Below are positions 6,858 through 11,504 of a stretch of DNA of 11,504 nt, in pieces (the first letter of the stretch is position 1; every line of letters begins with the position of its first letter). The notes under the pieces were generated by a model. It was given only the letters and a program-made list of their open reading frames with translations. It had not been told where the DNA came from and ran no database searches. Both the position numbers and the translations under genes were made by a program. Origin of the DNA: Caldifarciminota bacterium (lineage in GTDB: Bacteria > Hydrothermota > Hydrothermia > B15-G9). The DNA is taken from assembly GCA_027064565.1 (NCBI GenBank), contig JAMOPK010000236.1:1-11504 (forward strand), in the 5' to 3' direction.

Positions 6858-6895
6858 AAAAAGAAAAGGCCCGATGGCGTTAACCTATCGGGCCT
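6858..6895 (-). terminator. Rho-independent terminator after the eRF1-like gene
   Basis: A perfect 9-bp stem (AGGCCCGAT 6867-6875 / ATCGGGCCT 6887-6895) with an 11-nt loop is followed, on the minus strand, by TTTTCTTTTT (6858-6867). It stands 24 bases past the stop of the eRF1-like gene. It separates that unit from the lgt operon downstream. Confidence 0.88.
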
Positions 6896-6918
6896 CGAAA
6901 TCTGAATCTGCCAGTTGT

Positions 6919-8082
6919 TCAGGACTCGTTTTCCATCTCAGGGAACCTGAGCAGCGCGCCGATGTGGCCTATGTCCTGCATCAGCGACTTTTCGATCACG
7001 TGCTCCACGCTGGCGCCCTGTTCGATAGCCTCCTCGATGGCATCATCAATAATATCAACGACTTTCAGGGTCTTTGTGCCGCAGACCGGACATGTCTCCT
7101 CCCCGGTGCCGAGGAAGCCGCAGTTCGGGCATCTGACGCCGGGCACCTCGTAGCCGGTTTCCACGATGAGCGTCTGAACCTGATTGTGCATGAGCGCATC
7201 GAGCGTGTCCTTGAGGCCGGCGACGGCGAGTCTGCCCTCGGCCAGCCTGTTCTTAAGCTCCTCGACGAGCTTGCGCTCCTCCTCACGCTCAACGATCTCC
7301 TCGATCTTACGTGCCCTTCTGAGGATCACATCGATGCTGTCTGAAGGGTCAGCCTCAAATCGCCCCGCTATCTTCTGCCTGATCCTGAAGGGCAGGTATA
7401 GCATCAGCTGTCCTTCGAGTTTGCGTGGCTCACCGATGATCAAAAGGTCGTAATCTCTGAGCGAGAAGAGCATATCGATGACCTCACTCACACGCATGAA
7501 ATGCTCTGCGAGGGCGTAGTCGTATTTTCTGCGCAGACGGGCCGGCGGGGATTTCAGCCTTGCCCTCAAGTTGATATCGACCAGTTTCTCGGCATCGACG
7601 ATTGAACCCATAAACATCTCGTAAAAGCGCGCCTTCTTGTGGTCAACCACAACCACGAGGTAGCGTTTGTATTCGTCCAGCAGGAGGGTGAGGGGGCGGA
7701 TCAGCGGTGAATAGTCGAAGACCAGCCGTTCCCTCAACGGACGGGGCAGATAATAGACCTGAAAGAGGTTTCTGTTGTGGGATGAAAACACCGCCACGCC
7801 CTTTATGAGGTAAGGCTCGGGGTCCTTGACGTCCACGATGAGCCTGTTCTCGACGAAGTCCTGAATCTTCTTCAGGTCCTGCCTGACTGATTCCTTCTGC
7901 CGCTCTGTCAGGTCGGATGATTCCAGTTCGGTGCGGGCCTTCTCTATCATTTCCCTTGTCCGTTCGACGAAATCGCCCCTATCCACGACTGTCGAGAGGT
8001 AGAAACTGGTGATGAGGTTCTTTCCGTCGGAAAATTCCCTGAGTTCCTTAAGCATATCGTAGGAAATCATCCTTGTTGCCAT
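6919..8082 (-). CDS. Bacterial archaeo-eukaryotic release factor-like protein (baeRF, eRF1/Dom34 superfamily)
   Basis: This 387-residue cytosolic protein has three parts. The N-terminal part (about 1-130) is helical then beta. The middle part (about 138-250) has the RNase H-like eRF1-2 pattern (YLVVVVDHKKARFYEM 141-156, YDLLIIGEP 211-219). The C-terminal part (about 280-387) has an L7Ae-like strand, TLIVETGYEV (304-313). A four-cysteine zinc cluster (C318, C321, C331, C334) and a tail IGHIGALLRF (371-380) resemble the end of archaeal aRF1. The GGQ tripeptide that releases peptide in eRF1 is absent: the corresponding loop (about 171-198) is proline- and arginine-rich instead. A ribosome-rescue or tRNA-processing role, as proposed for baeRF and known for Dom34, is an inference. 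A good SD (8088-8095) fixes the start, and the gene has its own promoter and terminator. Confidence 0.82.
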   Translation of the reverse strand: MATRMISYDMLKELREFSDGKNLITSFYLSTVVDRGDFVERTREMIEKARTELESSDLTERQKESVRQDLKKIQDFVENRLIVDVKDPEPYLIKGVAVFSSHNRNLFQVYYLPRPLRERLVFDYSPLIRPLTLLLDEYKRYLVVVVDHKKARFYEMFMGSIVDAEKLVDINLRARLKSPPARLRRKYDYALAEHFMRVSEVIDMLFSLRDYDLLIIGEPRKLEGQLMLYLPFRIRQKIAGRFEADPSDSIDVILRRARKIEEIVEREEERKLVEELKNRLAEGRLAVAGLKDTLDALMHNQVQTLIVETGYEVPGVRCPNCGFLGTGEETCPVCGTKTLKVVDIIDDAIEEAIEQGASVEHVIEKSLMQDIGHIGALLRFPEMENES

Positions 8083-8114
8083 GCTTTGCCTCCTTGTTTG
8101 GTTTTGATGTGTTT

Positions 8115-8143
8115 TTAATAAAAAGTTATGCTCAATCAGTCAA
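8115..8143 (-). promoter_or_regulatory. Promoter of the eRF1-like gene
   Basis: On the minus strand, TTGACT (8138-8143) and TATTAA (8115-8120) are 17 bp apart. The expected start lies around 8107, giving a leader of about 25 nt that carries the AAGGAGGC SD before the ATG at 8082. The 83-bp gap (8083-8165) shows no convincing terminator for the ATPase gene upstream of it. Confidence 0.65.
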
Positions 8144-8165
8144 GGGATTCCCCGGTGGAGTGGTA

Positions 8166-9425
8166 TCAGTTCCCGCCGGTGCTCACCGACTCAAATATCG
8201 GCCGAACATCGATTTTCAGGCCTTTCCACTCGAACTTTCGAGGGGAGTCCACGGCGGCGTAAACCATTCCATTCTCAAGTCCGAACCTTCGACAGAATAG
8301 CCTGAGGTTTCTGAAATCCGTTCCCGCAAGCTCGCTTTTGTATTTCACCTCTATCGGGACGATCTTTCCGTCGTCGGTTACCCGAATGAAATCGACCTCA
8401 TGACCGGCTGAATCGCGCCAGAAAAACCGATAATCGTTGACCGATATGACTGCGTTTTCCACGAGTTGGCCGATTTTGGCGTTCGGTGACAGCGCCCACG
8501 AAAATGAAGGGGAAGCCAGATAAAACTTTTTAAGTTTTTTCTCGGACGTGATCAGGTTTCGTGAGAAGTTGTAAAGTCTCTTAAGGATGAAAGATTCGGT
8601 GAGGTATTCAACGTAAGTGCTTGCAGTTTTGTTGGATATGCCCAATTCCCTTGCAAGCGACTGGAAATCGATCCTTATTCCCGGATGAGAGGCTATGATT
8701 TTTGTCATCCTGAAAAGAAGTTCCGGGTATTCCACGGAAAAGACCATCGGGATGTCCTCAAAAGCTATTTTCCGCACGATTGATAGGTAATACTCCCTCC
8801 GATTCTCGGCGCGCTCCATGTTGATGGTCTCTATGAACTGGCGGGACAGGAACCTCTCGAACTCGATCCTGAGTTGCCCGAAAAAGGCAGGTTTCATGTC
8901 CTTCAGGTGGTCTTTGCCGACAAATTCAAGGTATTCGTCGAAATGTAGTGGAGGCAGATAGAAGTTCCTTACGCGTCCGGCAAGGCTCTCACGTGTCTTT
9001 TTCCGCAGGAAAAGGGACATCGAGCCTGTGATAAAGAATTTCAGCTCAGGATACAGGTCGTAAAAGACTTTGAGCTGGTTCTGGAAATCCGGGAGTTTTT
9101 GAATCTCATCGAGAAAAACGAATGTTCGGGTCGCGCCTATGTCGATTCCTGTCTGCCGCGAGTAGGCCGAAAGCAGTTCCTCGATCCTCAACCGCTCCTC
9201 GTCGAAGGTGAAATAGAGGATTTTGAGCGGTTCCACACCTCTGTCGATCAGGTGGTTGATGAGCTGAAAGACGATTACGGTTTTTCCCGTCCTTCTCAAT
9301 CCTGTCAGCTGGACGATGAACCTGTCGTCCAGTGCCTGCACGAGCCTTTCAAAAAGCCGCCTTTTCCGCGGATACGGGTATCTGAACCCCGGTTGCCAGT
9401 GCCTGTTGTAAATGCCCAATTCCAT
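8166..9425 (-). CDS. AAA_14 / DUF4143 ATPase with C-terminal restriction-endonuclease-like fold
   Basis: This 419-residue protein has the full layout of the archaeal/bacterial AAA_14-DUF4143 family. It has a Walker A GLRRTGKT (42-49), a Walker B TFVFLDEIQ (101-109), and a sensor-1-type FFITGSMSLFL (130-140). A winged-helix-like region reads LARELGISNKTASTYVEYL (257-275). A C-terminal PD-(D/E)xK-like segment has HEVDFI (342-347; E343, D345) and PIEVKYK (357-363; E359, K361). These proteins are widespread, often occur in mobile or strain-variable gene content, and have no settled function. By eye the gene is more A/T-rich than its neighbours, which may mean recent acquisition. The start has no SD; a promoter lies directly against the ATG, pointing to leaderless translation. 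It is flanked by genes with unrelated functions. Confidence 0.9.
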   Translation of the reverse strand: MELGIYNRHWQPGFRYPYPRKRRLFERLVQALDDRFIVQLTGLRRTGKTVIVFQLINHLIDRGVEPLKILYFTFDEERLRIEELLSAYSRQTGIDIGATRTFVFLDEIQKLPDFQNQLKVFYDLYPELKFFITGSMSLFLRKKTRESLAGRVRNFYLPPLHFDEYLEFVGKDHLKDMKPAFFGQLRIEFERFLSRQFIETINMERAENRREYYLSIVRKIAFEDIPMVFSVEYPELLFRMTKIIASHPGIRIDFQSLARELGISNKTASTYVEYLTESFILKRLYNFSRNLITSEKKLKKFYLASPSFSWALSPNAKIGQLVENAVISVNDYRFFWRDSAGHEVDFIRVTDDGKIVPIEVKYKSELAGTDFRNLRLFCRRFGLENGMVYAAVDSPRKFEWKGLKIDVRPIFESVSTGGN

Positions 9426-9433
9426 GATGCGAA

Positions 9434-9462
9434 AGTATAAAGTAGCGGCATGTGGCTTCCAA
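9434..9462 (-). promoter_or_regulatory. ATPase promoter, abutting the ATG (leaderless type)
   Basis: On the minus strand, TTGGAA (9457-9462) and TATACT (9434-9439) are separated by exactly 17 bp. Eight bases separate the -10 box from the ATG at 9425, so the mRNA would begin at or one to two bases before the start codon. The upstream bases hold no purine-rich SD. The -35 box is the distal part of the left arm of an inverted repeat (9457-9483), which makes control by a DNA-binding protein plausible. Confidence 0.6.
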
Positions 9463-9496
9463 TATTTTCAAAGAATATTGGAAACGCGTTTCCAAT
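9457..9496. repeat. Nested inverted repeats: three alternating copies of TTCCAAT / ATTGGAA
   Basis: TTCCAATATT (9457-9466) pairs with AATATTGGAA (9474-9483) around a 7-nt loop. The second arm also forms the left half of a 20-bp perfect palindrome (9477-9496) centred on ACGCGT. The middle copy can thus pair with either neighbour. The first arm overlaps the -35 box of the ATPase promoter, so a DNA-level operator is the simplest reading. Confidence 0.75.
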
Positions 9497-9512
9497 GTTT
9501 TTGAATTTTGAA

Positions 9513-9543
9513 GCCCCCGCTGAGCTGATCAATCAGCAGGGGC
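9513..9543 (-). terminator. Probable transcription terminator of the formate dehydrogenase gene
   Basis: GCCCCCGCTGA (9513-9523) pairs with TCAGCAGGGGC (9533-9543) around a 9-nt loop. The one irregular position is a C-A mismatch in plus-strand RNA but a G-U pair in minus-strand RNA, so the stem is continuous only in the formate dehydrogenase transcript. It starts about 20 bases past that gene's stop. The downstream minus-strand sequence TTCAAAATTC is a poor U-tract, so termination may be partial. Confidence 0.55.
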
Positions 9544-9553
9544 AAACGCGTTT
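9544..9553. repeat. Second AAACGCGTTT palindrome
   Basis: This perfect 10-mer palindrome repeats the core of the larger palindrome (9482-9491) at an offset of 62 bp, about six helical turns. It lies just past the formate dehydrogenase stop. The two may be paired binding sites for one protein. Confidence 0.5.
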
Positions 9554-9563
9554 TCTGAGTCCA

Positions 9564-11504
9564 TCAGCTGATTTTTTCTATCCTGACAGCCGCAACTTTG
9601 AGTTCCGGTATCTTGGAGACCGGATCGAGGGCGTCGTTGGTCAGCATATTGGCGGCCGCTTCGGCGAAATGGAACGGGATGAACACCGAGCCCTCGTAAA
9701 CCCTGTCGGATGCGATGGCTTTGATCTCAATCGAGCCCCTCCGTGATACCACACGGACGACCTCACCGTCCCTGATGCCCAATCTCCGCATGTCTTCGGG
9801 GTGCATCTCCATGTAAGGCCCTTCGACGTATTTCGGCAGTGCCTGAGTGCGGCGCGTCATGGACGTGGTGTGGAAGTGGTAGAGGATCCGGCCGGTGGAG
9901 AGCATGAATGGGTATTCGTCATCGGGCCACTCGGCCGGCGGGATGAAGTCCACGGGATGGAATTTGCCCAATCCATTGGGACGGTTGAACTTCTCCTTGT
10001 AGAGGAATTTCGTGCCGGGATGGTTGGGCGTCGGACAGGGCCACTGAATCTTCTCGCCGTTGATGATCCGCTCGTAGGTTATGCCGGCGTAAATCGGCAC
10101 GACCTGGTTGATCTCGTCGATGATATCTTTGACGGAGCTGTAGCCCATCTCGTAGCCGAGCCGTCGGGCGATCTCCTGAACGATGACCCAATCCGGTTTG
10201 GCCTCTCCGGGCGGGTCGATAGCCTTCTGGACCCACAGCACGCGCCTTTCCGTGTTGGTGTAGGTGCCGTTTTTCTCGGCAAAGGAAGCCGCCGGCAGGA
10301 GGACATCCGCATATTGGGCGGTTTCCGTCAGGAAAATATCCTGAACGACAAGGAAATCAACCGCTTCCAGCGCTTCCCTGACGTGCGGGATGTTCGGGTC
10401 GGACACAACCGGGTTCTCACCCATGAAATACATGGCCCTGACTTTGCCCTCGGTTGCGGCATACATCATCTCGACTACCGTCAGGCCCGGCGTGTCGGAC
10501 AGCTTTGCGCCCCAGAATTTTTCCAGCTTCGAGCGCCATTCCGGATCGGTGACCTTCTTGTAGCCCGGGAAGACGTCCGGCAGTGCGCCGACGTCGCACG
10601 CACCCTGAACGTTGTTCTGACCGCGCAGAGGATTGACGCCCGTGGATTCCCGCCCCACGTTCCCGGTCAGGAGTGCCATGTTGGCCAGTGACAGCACGTT
10701 ATCCGTGCCCGTCACGTGCTGTGTGATGCCCATGGCATAGACGATCATGGCGTTTTTCGCGGAGCCGTAAAGTTTCGCCGCCTGAACGATTTTCTCCACC
10801 GGCACGCCTGTTATCTCGGACACCCTCTCAGGCGGATACTGCTCGATAACCCTGATGAATTCGTCGAATCCCTCGGTTCTGGACTCGATGAACTCGCGGT
10901 TCAAAAGCCCCTCTTTCCAGATGACGTGCATGAGTCCGTTGAACAGGGCGACGTCTGTGCCGTTGCGCTGCTGGAGCCAGACCGTGGCGTAGTTCACGAG
11001 GTCGATCCTGCGCGGATCGGCCACAATGAGCTTTGCCCCGTTGAACAGCACCGCGCGTTTGATGTAGGTTGCGGTCACCGGATGGGTCTCGGTGGTGTTC
11101 GACCCGGTTATGAAGATGACATCGGCGTTCAGGAACTCCTCGATGGAGTTTGTCATCGCGCCTGATCCGAAGGCCCGAACAAGCCCGGATATGGTCGAGG
11201 CATGGCAGAGGCGCGCACAGTGATCCACGTTGTTAGTGCCGATGACCGCACGCATGAATTTCTGGAAAACGAAGTTCTCCTCGTTGGTGCACTTGGCTGA
11301 CGATAGCCCTGCGATGGCGTCAGGCCCGTATTTCGATTTGGTCTCCGAGAACTTTTCGGCGATGATGTCCAGAGCCTCATCCCATGAGACCTCGACGAAT
11401 TTGCCGTTCCGTTTGACAAGCGGATGTTTCAGCCGATCCGGCGAGTTGACGAAATCGAGACCGAACCTGCCCTTGACGCATGTTGAACCTCGGTTGGGGA
11501 TGTC
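9564..11504 (-). CDS. fdhA: Formate dehydrogenase alpha subunit, Mo/W-bis-MGD, cysteine type (3' part; N-terminus beyond the right edge)
   Basis: The open frame runs from the window edge at 11504, giving 646 visible residues. Numbered from the edge, GSTCVKGRFG (6-15) is the segment that follows the N-terminal [4Fe-4S] cluster and holds the conserved lysine K11. DHCARLCHAST (94-104) is the active-site helix. Its metal-ligating residue is C100, encoded by TGC at 11205-11207, where E. coli FdhF has selenocysteine, and the catalytic H101 follows. PLRGQNNVQGACDVG supplies the conserved arginine. The final 120 residues are a molybdopterin dinucleotide-binding domain (FMLSTGRILYHFHTTSMTRR; VVRVVSRRGSIEIKA). 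It oxidises formate to CO2 or the reverse, as a soluble or membrane complex with electron-transfer subunits that must lie outside the window. NuoG-type relatives share parts, but this active site is that of formate dehydrogenase. No methionine start can be assigned here. Confidence 0.93.
   Translation of the reverse strand, partial: DIPNRGSTCVKGRFGLDFVNSPDRLKHPLVKRNGKFVEVSWDEALDIIAEKFSETKSKYGPDAIAGLSSAKCTNEENFVFQKFMRAVIGTNNVDHCARLCHASTISGLVRAFGSGAMTNSIEEFLNADVIFITGSNTTETHPVTATYIKRAVLFNGAKLIVADPRRIDLVNYATVWLQQRNGTDVALFNGLMHVIWKEGLLNREFIESRTEGFDEFIRVIEQYPPERVSEITGVPVEKIVQAAKLYGSAKNAMIVYAMGITQHVTGTDNVLSLANMALLTGNVGRESTGVNPLRGQNNVQGACDVGALPDVFPGYKKVTDPEWRSKLEKFWGAKLSDTPGLTVVEMMYAATEGKVRAMYFMGENPVVSDPNIPHVREALEAVDFLVVQDIFLTETAQYADVLLPAASFAEKNGTYTNTERRVLWVQKAIDPPGEAKPDWVIVQEIARRLGYEMGYSSVKDIIDEINQVVPIYAGITYERIINGEKIQWPCPTPNHPGTKFLYKEKFNRPNGLGKFHPVDFIPPAEWPDDEYPFMLSTGRILYHFHTTSMTRRTQALPKYVEGPYMEMHPEDMRRLGIRDGEVVRVVSRRGSIEIKAIASDRVYEGSVFIPFHFAEAAANMLTNDALDPVSKIPELKVAAVRIEKIS

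Noticed and set aside
6829..7344. Plus-strand open frame crossing the terminator and the end of the eRF1-like gene
   Set aside because: It runs through a clear rho-independent terminator and opposite a coding frame with a zinc-cluster motif.
9457..9553. CRISPR-like repeat array or insertion-sequence terminal repeats
   Set aside because: Repeats are alternating inverted arms without regular spacers, and no transposase or Cas gene is adjacent.
9801..10691. Open frame of about 296 codons on the plus strand inside the formate dehydrogenase gene
   Set aside because: The opposite strand encodes a well-conserved formate dehydrogenase throughout; the plus frame shows no family motif and no SD.

Overview
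The window is bacterial, gene-dense and mostly AGGAGG Shine-Dalgarno driven, with short gaps and several overlapping genes. It looks like an anaerobic, possibly thermophilic bacterium. The pointers are a cysteine-type molybdopterin formate dehydrogenase, a THEP1-type NTPase, an archaeal/eukaryotic eRF1-like protein, and an extracellular GH18 protein ending in a T9SS/FlgD-type beta-sandwich tail. That mix would suit an FCB-related or WOR-3-like candidate phylum, but this is a low-confidence inference because no rRNA or marker gene is present.

Left block (+ strand, 166-5418): a gamma-class carbonic anhydrase-like protein, a TPR plus type-1 periplasmic-binding protein resembling LpoA-type activators, and a small two-helix membrane protein with a very basic tail. 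After an 85-bp gap come a 768-residue secreted GH18-like glycosidase and a THEP1 NTPase. The first three genes overlap one another, as do the last two, so one or two operons are likely. A near-consensus promoter sits so close to the first ATG that the transcript should be leaderless.

Middle block (- strand, 5411-6918): lgt (prolipoprotein diacylglyceryl transferase), a roughly 80-residue protein and cdd (cytidine deaminase) form an overlapping operon. It meets the THEP1 gene tail to tail with an 8-bp overlap. Upstream of lgt, a good rho-independent terminator closes the next transcription unit.

Right block (- strand, 6919-11504): a three-domain bacterial eRF1-like protein with its own promoter, a AAA_14/DUF4143 ATPase with its own apparently leaderless promoter embedded in inverted repeats, and the 3' part of a formate dehydrogenase alpha subunit gene that runs off the right edge.

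Most genes are recognisable families. The points most worth a second look are the two leaderless-type promoters beside otherwise SD-led genes, the palindrome cluster at 9457-9553 overlapping the ATPase promoter, and the eRF1-like protein that lacks a GGQ loop but keeps the zinc cluster and C-terminal tail. No stretch over 300 bases lacks a gene. I saw no tRNA, rRNA, CRISPR array or insertion sequence.
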